Source: Humulus lupulus
Lineage: Eukaryota; Streptophyta; Magnoliopsida; Rosales; Cannabaceae
Assembly (NCBI RefSeq): GCF_963169125.1
Contig: NC_084794.1
Location: 93,293,018-93,357,017 of the forward strand
Length of the DNA stretch: 64,000 bases
Reading direction: 5' to 3'
Positions 22,492 through 32,603 of this stretch are shown piece after piece (the first letter of the stretch is position 1; each line of letters begins with the position of its first letter). A program made the position numbers and the translations under genes. The notes below the pieces were generated by a model, which did not search any database, was not told where the DNA came from, and was given only the letters and a program-made list of their open reading frames with translations.

Positions 22492-25400
22492 TCAAGCATT
22501 GGGGGTAACTGCTGCTTCCACGACCGCGGCTTCGGGGGCATTGGCTTCAACTGAGGCTGGCGGAGTCGGCTCATTGGAAGGCGGAACTTTGTCATGAGAA
22601 GGATCAGAGGTCCCCGCCTCTCCGGGATCTCCCACCTCAGGAGCTCCAGCACGTTCGTCAATGTTGTAAGTTTGGATGTACGCCTCTGGGCCTTGATCCC
22701 ACACGAGTAGCTTCTCCCTCATGGCTTCGGCATCATCTCCCAGATAGCCTAATACCTCCGGGTTCACTTTCCAGAGTTGATGCATGAGGACCACATGCGA
22801 TATATTAATCGTCCTGTTCAGTATCACCTCAGCATCCTCCTTCTCCTTCAAGCGCTCCGCCTCGGAGGTTGCCAGCTGTGCCTCCGCGACAGTTAGTTGA
22901 GCCCTCAATTTTTCCATTTCGGCCTTGGAGGCATCACGCTCCCCCTTAAGAGAATCAATCTCCTTGCGCTGCTCCCTATTTTGGCTCAGCACGGATTGCT
23001 TCTCGGTCACATGCCCCCTGGCAGTGAATTGCAAGGCCCCGATCTCTTTATCCTTCTCGGCGAGCCCCAACTGCAGCATAGACACGAGATCCCTGCTCCT
23101 CTTATGGAGTTGCTCCTCCTCGTGCAGCTTACTCTGAAGAGTGGAATATTCCTCTTGCTGCTTAAGGAGGAGATCATTTTTTGATTGCAAGCGAGCTTCC
23201 AAGGTATCCTTCTCCACCTTGGCTTGGGACAGCTCTTCCCGGAGCTTGGAGTTTTTAGCCTTCATCCCATCCGACCGCTGTCTAAACTCATTCTCTGCCT
23301 TGGCCCGGTACTCTTGGTATTTGGCAAGATATTTCTTGTCCGCCTCTTCCTCAGCCGTGCGCCGGGCCTGATCAATCTTCTCCGAAGCCTCCAAGGCCTG
23401 TTGGGTCAGTTTCTGCTTCTCCGCCTCCAAGGCTTGGCGAGCCAGCTGGCTCTCCTCCAGTTGAACCAGAACTGCACCAACCTCCCGGAACGAGCGTTCC
23501 GCGATCATAGAGGCCTGCAAGGAAAGACAACAGAATGAGCTAAAGCCGGACCAAAAGATAGATGATCCCAAAAAAAACAACAACTGACGGCTTACCCCGG
23601 ACAGTTGCTGCTTCACAGCGTGTGTCAGCAACAGCGGATCCTTACTGCTACTGATGGCCCATTTCTCAGAATTGAGCTCGCACAAGCTCAGGGCCATGTC
23701 CTCCATCATCTCAGCTCCGAACGGCGCCAATGCACGTCCGAGCCTAGGCACCAGCCTCTTCTCCAAGGCTGGACCATCCAAAACCGCTCCGGCCGGGTGA
23801 AGGGATCTCACCCCCTCGGCCAGCTCAGCTCTCTTCACGGCAGACAAGTTATCTGCCCTTCCCTGAGTAACAGCCTTCTCCGCCTCTAACCGCCTCTTCA
23901 AAAAACTATCGGCCCGTCTTACACCCTCCAGGAGAGCAGCGGGGAAACTGGTTGGCTTCCGAGGGAAGTGGAACTTCAGGCCAGGCAGAGGAAGGTTGGT
24001 TGTCTGAGAAGAAGGAGACCCCGGAAGGGTGGACCCCCTTTGGGCTGGGGGAGGAGGCAGACGGGGTATTAAGGCCCCGGTCTGTTGCTTTTGCTGCTGC
24101 GGCAGCAGAAGTAATTGCCCTTGTTGCTGCTGCTGTGACGTTGGTGATTGTCTCTGTTGTTCTTGTTGCTGCTGTTGTTGTTGTAGTTGTGGTTGCTGTC
24201 GTTGCTGTTGTTGTTGCCTTCGACCGGGAGAAGAGTGTCTAAGGCGTTTGTTCTTAGCGCCCTCAGCATCTTCTCCGGGACGCTTGCTCACCCCAGTTGT
24301 CCTCACGGGGAACACAAGCCCTTCCCCGTCGCTGCTGCTACTCGAGACCATCATAGTCTCGGAAGGCCCGTCAGCAGGAGACTTCTCTACCCTCGGAGAC
24401 GCTTGCGCCTCGCCACTTGTCTTCTTGGGGGAGGCAGCTTTACCTCCCCTACCAGCCTTGGTCTTCCGTCCTTTCCCCGTGGACGGGTCTTGGTTGGTGG
24501 CAGCCTTCTTAATAAGCAAAGTAACCCTCCCCAACATCTTGGCTTCTGGATACTCTGCAAGAAACGTGCAAAGCAAGGTTAACGAACCAACAAGCAATGA
24601 GAAAGAAGATAAGCGGAAGACAAGACAATCAACAACATAAAAGCACAAGCAAGCCCGCCAGCAGGGAACAAGAAACAAGAAAAAGAAAAGTTTGAAAGGG
24701 ACGACCATGCACGAGAAACGTGGATGGCCTTCCCCGAGCAAAACAAAACACCGCTTCCTGCTCCAGGAAGCTCCCGTACTCCTTGAAGACCGGGAATGAC
24801 ATGCTGAGGGAAGAAGGGTCAACCATGATGACACCTTCTGGCAAACTACCGTCACTCAGACACCCGAGGAGCTCATCTACCCTATCGCAGTATCTGTCGA
24901 AGGGTATCCTATGCGGATCTAGCCTAAGGAAACGGGGATCAAACCCTATCTGAGAGGTCCGGGAAACCTCAGACAGGCTGGGGGTGTGGATCAATCGAAA
25001 ACTAGTCTTACCTCTCCCGGAGGTACTAGCCCCCGGAGCCCCTTCGTTAGGGTAAGCCGCGGCGTGGCGAGCCTCGATCTCCTCTTCCTCCCGCTGGGGG
25101 TCGGGGAATCTCTCCGCCCAACTAGGAGATAAAGTATTTTCGTCCCGGGCTGCTTGGGTGATCACCTTGGACAGCTTCAGGGCAATCTGCTCCCGGATGT
25201 CGGCTGACACCTGACTTTGCCCCCTGCCACTCACTGGCTCGATGTTTTGGAAAGAGGCGAGTAGCCCATACTCCCTCAACGATTCGGAGGTCACAAGTCC
25301 CTCCACTTTCAACTCTTCCTCAGAAAGCCCTTCGTAGAACTTGGACCTCCTTATCATCTCCGCGCAGCGAGGTGTCCGCGGAACGACTTCTGCAAAAATC

Positions 25401-26161
25401 AAATACAAGCGTTAGAGATCCTCCCAAAAGGCAAATCAAACGCGAAGAAACAAAGTTGAAAAGGAGAGGAAGAAGCACTTACCAGGGATTTTGAAGTCCA
25501 AAGATAGGGCTGGTACCCTCTTCAGCGGGAAGCCAGTCGTCAGGAACCAGTATTCCCGGAGGTCTGGAACCCTCGCGGTATGGCAAGTGGGGCACATCAC
25601 GTCCGGGTGCCTTTCCAGCCTGTAAAACCCCACCTTGTCTGAATGACCCCTCATAGGCTGAGACTTTAACCCGTAGAAGTACAGCACCTCCTCCGGGGTA
25701 GGAGCTTCCAGTTTCCGGGACTTGCAAAAGATGAACCACCCCGCTAGGAGCTTGTAGCTGGGAGGAATCAACTGGAAGGGGGCAATCCCCGCCTTCACAC
25801 AGAAATTGGCGAAGTAACTCCTTAGGGGCAAGTGCGCCCCACACACTATGTGTGCCCAGCTCCAGGCACCAAAGCCCTCGTGACTCTGGCTAGCTGACTC
25901 GCCCAGCACCGACAGACGGTGCCACATCAGACCTGGGATGTTCTTCAGGCCTGCCTCGGAGGAATACAGCTCCAGCATGCCATAATTCCTGAAAAGGTTC
26001 GGCTTTTGGTCCATCTCCCAGATGGAACTATTGGAGGTCGGTGGGCTAGCCGCGACCACTTTCGCCTTTCCTTTCCCCTTTGCACCAGCGATAGGAGAGC
26101 CCTTCTCTTGGGCAGAATCAGCCTCCCCCACAGCAAGGAGTTGTTCCTTTGAGATGTTCAT
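22492..26161 (-). CDS. Antisense gene of Tat-2: putative gypsy-type transposon (Transposase_28-like) protein, four exons
   Basis: Predicted exons on the minus strand: 26161-25483, 25389-24706, 24554-23596, 23514-22492. Three GT-AG introns join them into one 3,345-nt frame (1,114 aa) without a stop; the 24706 donor was chosen to keep frame and is the least certain. Exon 1 has the family's conserved domain (GAHLPLRSYFANFC, APFQLIPPSYKLLAGW, PTPEEVLYFYGLKSQ, REYWFLTTGFP). Exon 3 is basic, then Gln-rich (about 24090-24225). Exon 4 is a long coiled coil (for example ALEAEKQKLTQQALEASEKI) with an acidic, Pro/Ala-rich tail. The domain name is historical; no enzymatic activity is known, and a structural or regulatory role is only inference. 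It lies opposite in strand to gag-pol and is intact where gag-pol is broken. The matching gene in Tat-1 is decayed. Confidence 0.75.
24090..24225 (-). repeat. CAG/CAA (poly-Gln) microsatellite in the antisense gene
   Basis: On the minus strand the stretch is a run of cag and caa codons with scattered others, giving long Gln tracts inside exon 3. On the plus strand it makes Cys- or Val-rich open frames that are artefacts of the repeat. It is expected to vary in length between element copies. Confidence 0.85.
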
Positions 26162-27360
26162 CACTGGACAAAAGAAAGAAAGAAGAAAACACTCTAAGTA
26201 GTCAGCACCCTTGTCATACCCTAGTGGTATCAAAGGCGTCGGGGAGACCCTCCCCGAAAACTGCTTGGAGAGGCTCCCACCGAGCTTACCGAGGGATTGG
26301 CACCATGCCACCCGAAGGGCAGCAAGGAACCGAACTCAGACTCCGAGCCTAAGCCCACCAAAAGAAGTGTTTTTCCAGAGAAAGACACCCTAAAGGCGTT
26401 CATGCTTATGCCCTAAAACAGCAAAACAAGGAACGACTTTCCAAACGCAAATCGCCAAAGCATGCAAAAAAGGCTACTTATCGACTCACATCAATCACAT
26501 GCCTACCAAAGCCCTATTCACGCATGCACATAAGCGATAATGGCAGAAACCTCTACTCTAACAACTACCAACAACCTAAGGTTTGGGAGGAAAGAGCAAA
26601 GTAGAAATACTTACTGATATTCGGGTAGTTGGAGGTTGAAGGAGTAACTGGATCACTGCACAGCACGATCGCGAGAAGTAAAAGCTGCAAAGACGAACAG
26701 CGATTCAAACCAGGAACTTCGGCGAATAAACCCACTGCCAAATCAACAGAAAAGTTTCCAGATCCTTACCAAGAGAAATGGCAAGTTCGGAGGAACGGAA
26801 GCTGGGAAGCCTGAGAGTTCAAAGGTTTGGAAATTTGAGAATCTGAAAGATAGAGAATTTGAAAGCGTAAAGAGGAAGAAAGGTCCTTTCCCTCGTTTTT
26901 ATAGCAGGGAGGAAGTCGTTTCGAATTCCTCAAATGGACGGTCCCAATCTTCCCATTCCGTGTGCATCAGATCCAACGGCTGGAGATGAAGCGACGATCC
27001 TATTTATGACTCCTCGGATGGGAATAAAGTATTTATTTCCCATCATTACACCACCTCGGGCCCGGAGTACCATTAAAAACCGTCAAATCATTACTCGGAT
27101 GACTGACGCACGCATACTTAACCAGTCACCTCACGCACACGTCTTGGTCGCAGAACCATTCCCAGCATGACACGTGGTCCTTGCCGCACTTGAATACCTG
27201 AGTTCAAATAGAAGAAATTCCCTTTCTTTTTCATACTAACACTCAGACAGGAAAAAGGAATCCTTCCGGGAACACCGAAGGTGGCCCCTCGTCTAATCTA
27301 AGAGACCGAAATACCCGGAAGATTGTACAAGCCCCCGGATCTCTCGAAGCTCTGTGACCT
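26162..27360 (-). other. Leader and promoter region of the Tat-2 antisense gene
   Basis: Between the antisense start codon and the purine tract no coding frame is supported. From right to left it holds the presumed promoter (near 26900), a leader, and a probable leader intron ending in ttttgtccag just before the ATG. Confidence 0.45.
26896..26905 (-). promoter_or_regulatory. Candidate TATA box of the Tat-2 antisense gene
   Basis: On the minus strand the sequence reads ctataaaaac (plus strand gtttttatag). It is about 735 bases upstream of the start codon, allowing a leader with an intron: a pyrimidine tract and ag precede the ATG at about 26164-26190. Tat-1 has a TATA-like box in the same relative position. 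Confidence 0.5.
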
Positions 27361-27371
27361 TGGGGGGTAAA
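27361..27371 (+). other. Polypurine tract of Tat-2
   Basis: The sequence tggggggtaaa directly precedes the 3' LTR start tgttatcc. It matches the tract before the Tat-1 3' LTR. Confidence 0.85.
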
Positions 27372-28260
27372 TGTTATCCAGATGTCCGGATAGCGTTTAG
27401 ATTGATGTCCTCGGGGAAGAAGAATTGTCGATGTCTTTCACGGTAGGTGACCAGAGCTCGCGGATGGACAGAAAGGCTTCGCCTCTCCCGTGTAGTGTCC
27501 GGATTACTCTTCCAAGCAAACACAACACGGAAACTCGTCAACTCTCCCGGACTCCCGAAGGGGTATCCTTCGGGGAAGCCCCTTCCAGGAGAAGCTCTTC
27601 GAGTGGTCTCCGCGGAAACAGTTCCGTGCCTCGCACGGAACAAAACCAAATGGTCGAGTCCTGGAGGAGGCATATTTGGAATGATATCCGCCTGACACAG
27701 GATCCCGCCTGACACGCCCGTCAGGTCAAAGCCGCACACATCCCAGCACGCCTAAGGGTACTTTTTCGCCTACTGTTCCGCTGACAACTTGGAGAAGACG
27801 GCTGACTTTGTGTGTTCCCCATACTTTCACGTAAATATACCCACATAGAGTCTTGTAGCCATGCTACTACAGTAATTGTATCCCCTATTTATGGCTGGTG
27901 TAATTAAGACTCATGTACGTAGAGAAAAACCCTAATCCGAAACCCTAGCTATAAAGACCCCTTCATTTTACAAGAAGAGGGACGGCCAACAAATCACATA
28001 GCAAGAACTCTGCTAAAATCTCTCTAGCTTCTTCTTCTTCAAGAGAACCCGAGAGAAACATTGTGAGTGTGTGAAGTTCTTGTACACCAGCCATCTGACT
28101 GTAATCCTTTCCAAGTATAATAACATCGACTCGTGGACTAGGGCTCGTTAACGCCTGAACCACGTAAAAACACTGTTTGTTTAGTTACATTTCAGCACTT
28201 CTACAGTTCTTATCTTTTTATTATTCTGTTTGTATTCGTTTCCGAAAAACTCAGTAAACA
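27372..28260 (+). repeat. 3' LTR of Tat-2 (889 bp)
   Basis: Colinear with the 5' LTR at a constant offset of 13,541. I count six differences (near 27624, 27651, 27690, 27938, 28097 and 28253), five of them transitions. Ends in ctcagtaaaca and is followed by the duplicated atact. Confidence 0.97.
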
Positions 28261-28313
28261 ATACTCTTGAGGCTGCTCAAACAAACCTGCTCCTCCCGGG
28301 GTAGTATTGTAAT

Positions 28314-28649
28314 TTGTTAACTGAGCTAATGAAGTTTGATTTCTTTTCCATCCTGGTAGCTCTAGGGAGATTTTCGTTTGGTCCTAACAATCATCTCAAG
28401 TCAATTGCTGTAGCATATTGGAAGCATACTGGGTCTCCTTTGAGTTCCCTACCTTCTTTGGCTCATAGAAGAAGTCCAAGTAGTGTTGTTCCATCTCTGA
28501 TTGGTCCAATATCAAGAGTTGGCACTGACAACTCGTCTCTTGTTCGAGATGGAAGGGTTTGCACTAGCAGCCCTCTTGCTACTTCTGGATTGGCCCGATC
28601 CTTTGGCATCAACTCCTTTTGGATTGGCCCGATCGTCGTCATGGCTTGA
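28314..28649 (+). pseudogene. Captured sequence of unknown origin, open 111-codon stretch
   Basis: An open stretch in the CACTA interior right of Tat-2 encodes Ser-rich sequence such as LVALGRFSFGPNN and SSLVRDGRVCTSS. I recognise no family. It may belong to the same captured gene as the exon ending at 28300 and the exons from 28929, because all are on the plus strand. Frames on the other strand are also open over part of it, so it could be chance. Confidence 0.35.
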
Positions 28650-28928
28650 TATGAATGGAGGAGGTATTTTTTTTCTGCCAATTATATGCCAGGACAATCT
28701 TATTTGTTGGAATACATGTTTCTTGTTATATTTGCGTAATTACTTATTAATGAACTGTTATGAACATTCCATGCGTTAAATAAGCTTTTAATGGTCTTGC
28801 TTGCTATTTGTTAGAAGGAGCATTTTTGCTACTGCCAAGGTTGTAATACAGATGATGACTGTCATCTTTTTATTTATACAACTTGATTTTATCAATAGAA
28901 AAGTAATATTAAATCTATACTTATTCAG

Positions 28929-30988
28929 GGCTGAGGCAACTAAAGATGATAGATTTGGAGCTTTAAGTAGGTCACAGTATGGTCTTGTTGACCTTGCAGC
29001 TGCTTTATTCTATCGGGTAGTTATTTCTATTCATGTTATAAAAGTTGTGATTTATGTCAGATTTCCTGAGATAAAGATTCAGGTAAGAGGTATCTAATGT
29101 GATTTTTATTCTTAGGCTTGTGTTAATAGAGATATGCCATCATCATCTGACAAGCGGGTGAAGAGAGAGCATGCTGATGCACGTTTAAGAGAAGAGCTCA
29201 AAAAAGGAAAGTGGCTATGGTAAATCATAAACTGATTGATTTGGCAATATCAAGTTTCCTTTTTTGTAATTGTTATTACTTTTTATAAAGAAAATGCAAC
29301 AATTCTCCCCTTCCTTAATTTAGGAGTCTAATAGTTTATGAGTTGTGTGATGTGAACATTGTAAAATATATTAAGGGAAACTAAATATATAAATAACCAC
29401 CCTGGTTACCGGTTTTAGATGAGCTGTAACAAATTCTTGTGTATTGAGCTTTGCTCTTGTGGAGAATCCTAGCCTCTTGAATGCTTGGAAAACCTGTATC
29501 CAATTTTCAGTTCATCAACAACACTCACCGAGGATTTTCACGCCATGTTACCTGTTTTGTAGCTCCAATTCCTATCAATATGCGGACATCAATGCTTTTT
29601 ATCTCTCAAATTATCTTAGCATTTGCAATAATTCATTTGCAAGAATACTTTTAGGTTTTAATTCATTATGTATGCAATAATGCAGGTTGATGCTGCTCTT
29701 ATACTCCTTGGTAACATGATTTCAAGGGTGAGTATGAAAATTTATTCTCTTATTTGGATTTCGAGAAGGATACCTTATCACCTTTTTAATATTATTTTTT
29801 TATTATTTCCTTATATATTCAATAAGGTTTTGTTTCTTATAAACATACATATAAATACACATAAATGCTCCATCAATTTTCACTTTGTCAGCATGCCTGT
29901 AGGGGTTCATCTATGTGAACATGAATGTGTCTATTGTTGACTAATGTTCTTATGAAATTTCTTTTTCCAGGATCTTATAAATATGTTGGTTATACCCCAA
30001 GATGTCTTGGACCTCAGGTTATTCAAACGAATTCCATCAATGTAAGTGTGTTCTTTGTTATTTAGTTGTTATATGATATTAGTATTCTTCTATTAGATGT
30101 GTGAAAACTTGTTAGCTTCCATCACATAAGCTAGTAGCGACACCAATCAAAGTGCAAGATTATTGTCTGAGATGGAAATTTCACCACCAAATACTGAGTT
30201 CCTGTTTTTCAGTTTTGCAATACTATTTCCACAATAACTGGCCATGCCTTTTTTTTTTTTATGAAAAGAAACAAGAATGTATAACTTTTTAATGGAGACA
30301 TGAAGATTAAAAACAATGACGAAAATCATCTAAAGTTACAACCAAATACACCAATCTCTATTCTAATCAGAAAATGAGAAGGTCTTTGACCTATTTAGCC
30401 TTAATGTTTCACTGTCATTAGTTTTTTTAGTTTTTCATTGAGTTTCAAATATGAGTTATATATCATATAGTATTTTAAGGTTCACATTAACCGAATTAAA
30501 TGTTATGTTATCTAGGTCAGCTTTGTACTTCATTTCATGCTACTTCACAAGGAAATGCTCCCAAGTAAGTGGTACAATTAATTAGTATATTTTCATTGTT
30601 AGTTGGAAGATATGTAGTTGTTCTTGACATGAACCGAGTTTTAACTAGAATTACCCAAACATGATCTATATTTCTGCATAGCATGCACACATATCATGTA
30701 TTTACAATTAGACAGAGACACTTAGAGAGATCTGAATGAGTCATGATTGGGTGTGGTCTTAGTGGTTCCTTTCCAAAGTAAATCCTTTTTTTTGGTAATT
30801 AAGACATCAATACCATTACATGCTAATAATGTAGGTACAGGTCATATAAACCTTGATACAAGCAACAGAGGTTGTATGTATAATGTGTTAAATCAACTTC
30901 CTTCATGTTGATGCAGGGGGATTCCCAAGACATTTTGCATCTTAGAAAAGGCCTCCTAAAAGCAGTTTTGGGTCATCTTGAGTGGCAG
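28929..30988 (+). pseudogene. Captured fragment of an unrecognised multi-exon gene
   Basis: Six small exon-like blocks with ag/gt borders follow each other: 28929-29016, 29116-29219, 29686-29727, 29971-30041, 30516-30564 and 30917-30988. They encode phrases such as SQYGLVDLAAALFYR, KRVKREHADARLREEL, VDAALILLGNMISR, VPQDVLDLRLFKRIPSM, ALYFISCYF and ILHLRKGLLKAVLGHLEW. The text is helical and Leu-rich, like part of a large HEAT-type or nuclear protein, but I cannot name it. Clean splice borders and an exon-by-exon open frame show DNA-level capture of a real gene. It sits between the Tat-2 insertion and a kinase fragment in the same CACTA element. Confidence 0.65.
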
Positions 30989-31765
30989 GTCTGTTTCTTG
31001 TTTTGTTATGCTCAGGATGGTTTTGAAGGGGTTGAGACACACACATAATAATTTTTTTTTATACATAACTAGAGAAATATATGACAAGCAGTCCTTTCCA
31101 AAAGAAAATAAAAATACTATTATAAGTCTCTTAAATCCAGCAATGTAAAGATTAGATGAAACACTGAGTTCCATTAATAAATAAATTGTAGTTTGGAGTT
31201 TTGATTGTTTAATGGTAGTTTATGCTGGTTATTCTGATTTACATATTGGTTAATGTAGAGGACGAGCTGGAAAAACTTCTTTGATTTTCTGGGTCCTAGA
31301 TTTCTTGTCTCTATTGCATATAGTCTAGTAAAGCGTGCCACCGTGTATGCACTAGTTTTTTCTGGCTGCATACTTGATATTTCTTTCTGTATGTAATGAA
31401 TTAGATGCTACTATGAATGACATTGATCCAATGCTTTGGTATTGTATGAGGTCTGAGTTTATTTTTTCATAGTCTTAAGAGATAAAAAAATATTGAATTT
31501 TTTTAATTAATGGCATATTTGTGAAGACTTGACATGTGTTCATGTTTTGAGGATTTCTATCAAGTTTTTGCATTTTTAGTTACTGTTTGGATAGCCTCAT
31601 TGAAAAAACTTATCAAATTACAAAATGTTTGAATTTTTAATTTGTACAATTTAAAAGTTCCTATTGTTAGAATATGCCAAAGTAATGGAGGAATGGACAT
31701 AGATTTCATCTTTCATTAAATATTTCGTACTTGTATTGATGGTGGACTCATTGCTTGTTGTGTAG
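30989..31765. other. CACTA interior between captured fragments
   Basis: Mostly A/T-rich intron-like sequence. A block at about 31259-31398 preceded by tgtag is open for some 44 codons (NFFDFLGPRFLVSIAYSLV), possibly a further captured exon, but I do not recognise it. Confidence 0.35.
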
Positions 31766-31890
31766 GAATGGGCATCTGAGCATTGTTCAGCACCTTTTTG
31801 AGCTCCTGAGTTGTGGGATTGTCCAAGTAATGCAGATATCGATGAGAGAGCTGATATTTGGTCATTAGGATGCACTTTATATGCGATAAT
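31766..31890 (+). pseudogene. Captured exon of an STK16-like protein kinase
   Basis: The exon (acceptor tgtag before it, donor gtgata after it) encodes kinase subdomains VIII-IX: ASEHCSAPF, then a stop, then APELWDCPSNADIDERADIW and SLGCTLYAIM. The APE motif and the D-x-W-S-L-G motif are standard for protein kinases, and the phrase WDCP...DIDER points to the STK16-like class. The internal TGA (31799-31801) stands where this class has Arg and fits a CGA-to-TGA change. Only this one exon is visible, so it is a fragment captured by the CACTA element and not a working gene. Confidence 0.8.
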
Positions 31891-32149
31891 GTGATAACTC
31901 TTTTTACCATGTGATTTAAGATTTATTGGTTTAAGTTTTTGGGTCTTTGTCTCCTGAGAGCTATAATATAATTTGATGACAGTGTTCAATGTTTTAAACT
32001 AATTTGTGGATTGTTAATACAATGTTGAATGCTTTTTACTTTTTGTTATTTGAAAATCAAGTTCATTTGATGATGCTAGTATATATTAGAAAGCTAATTT
32101 TAATTATATAAATAAAAAATAAAAATAGAATAGAATAAATTAGTGTTAT
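31891..32149. other. CACTA interior, no gene seen
   Basis: A/T-rich sequence between the kinase exon and the subterminal repeats. No coding frame is supported. Confidence 0.5.
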
Positions 32150-32603
32150 ATAAATGAATATATAATGAGAATTTAAACTTATCTGAATATTAAAATAATA
32201 CAAAAAATGTGTTATAATATCTATTACAATAACACTTTTTATAAGTAAAGAATTTTGTTATGCAAACTTCATTATATAACACAAAAAATGTGTTATACTA
32301 AAGTGTACTATAACACAAAAAATGTGTTATGCTAAAGTGTAGTATAACACAAATTTATAAGTATTGAAATGTGTTATATAATCGACTATAAATAATATAA
32401 TTAAACACTTATCTATTTATTACAATAACAAAGAAAGTGTGTTATCGTTGACAGTATAATAACACATCTGCATAACAATGATAAAGTGTTATGTAAAGTA
32501 CCCTGACCTACGATAACATAGTCAGTCTTAACACATCAGAAAGTGCTATGGTATATTTTGATAACACATTTTTGGTGTTATTAAAGCATTTTTTCTTGTA
32601 GTG
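32150..32603 (-). repeat. CACTA right end with subterminal repeats
   Basis: A short motif related to aacacaaaaaatgtgttat recurs many times in both orientations (for example near 32205, 32280, 32310, 32340, 32440, 32460, 32570), and the element closes with cttgtagtg. Arrays of short subterminal repeats are where CACTA transposases bind. Each motif is itself nearly palindromic (ataacac/gtgttat). Confidence 0.88.

Larger units (their letters stand above)
13831..28260 (+). mobile_element. Complete Tat-lineage Ty3/gypsy retrotransposon with antisense gene (Tat-2)
   Basis: The element is 14,430 bp with two 889-bp LTRs (tgttatcc...taaaca) and an exact 5-bp duplication atact (13826-13830 and 28261-28265). 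Order: 5' LTR, primer site, gag, protease-RT-RNase H, a second RNase H-like domain and integrase (plus strand, 14807-21021), a spacer with 70-bp tandem repeats, a four-exon gene on the minus strand (26161-22492), purine tract and 3' LTR. By eye the LTRs differ at six positions (five transitions), under 1 percent, so insertion is recent. The gag-pol frame is broken, so it probably needed proteins from another copy. The arrangement with an antisense gene between pol and the 3' LTR is known for Tat-type (for example Grande-like) elements. Confidence 0.95.
13755..28300 (+). pseudogene. Captured exon of an unrecognised gene, split by the Tat-2 element
   Basis: An ag acceptor at 13753-13754 starts an exon whose left part is 13755-13830. 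The Tat-2 retrotransposon follows, and the exon resumes at 28266 and reaches a gt donor at 28301. Joined across the atact duplication, exactly one of three frames stays open for about 37 codons (it includes SLFILLRLLK across the junction) while the other two frames hit stops early. This marks it as former coding sequence. I do not recognise the protein. The exon lies inside the CACTA element, so the order of events is capture first, Tat insertion second. Confidence 0.55.
9477..32603. mobile_element. CACTA (En/Spm) transposon carrying host gene fragments, non-autonomous (Pack-CACTA)
   Basis: The element begins cactacacc at 9477 and ends cttgtagtg at 32603, so both ends carry the CACTA signature in inverted form. 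It is flanked by an exact 3-bp duplication agt (9474-9476 and 32604-32606), the length expected for CACTA elements. Taking it out restores the open gag frame of the Athila host, which is independent proof of the boundaries. It spans 23,127 bp, of which 14,435 bp are the nested Tat-2 element and its duplication, leaving about 8.7 kb. No TPase or TnpA/TnpD-like coding region was recognised. It holds intron-containing fragments of at least two host genes. Orientation is unassigned. Confidence 0.9.

Noticed and set aside
24029..24640. Cys/Val-rich open frames opposite the antisense gene
   Set aside because: They are the reverse reading of the Gln-codon microsatellite and have no other support.
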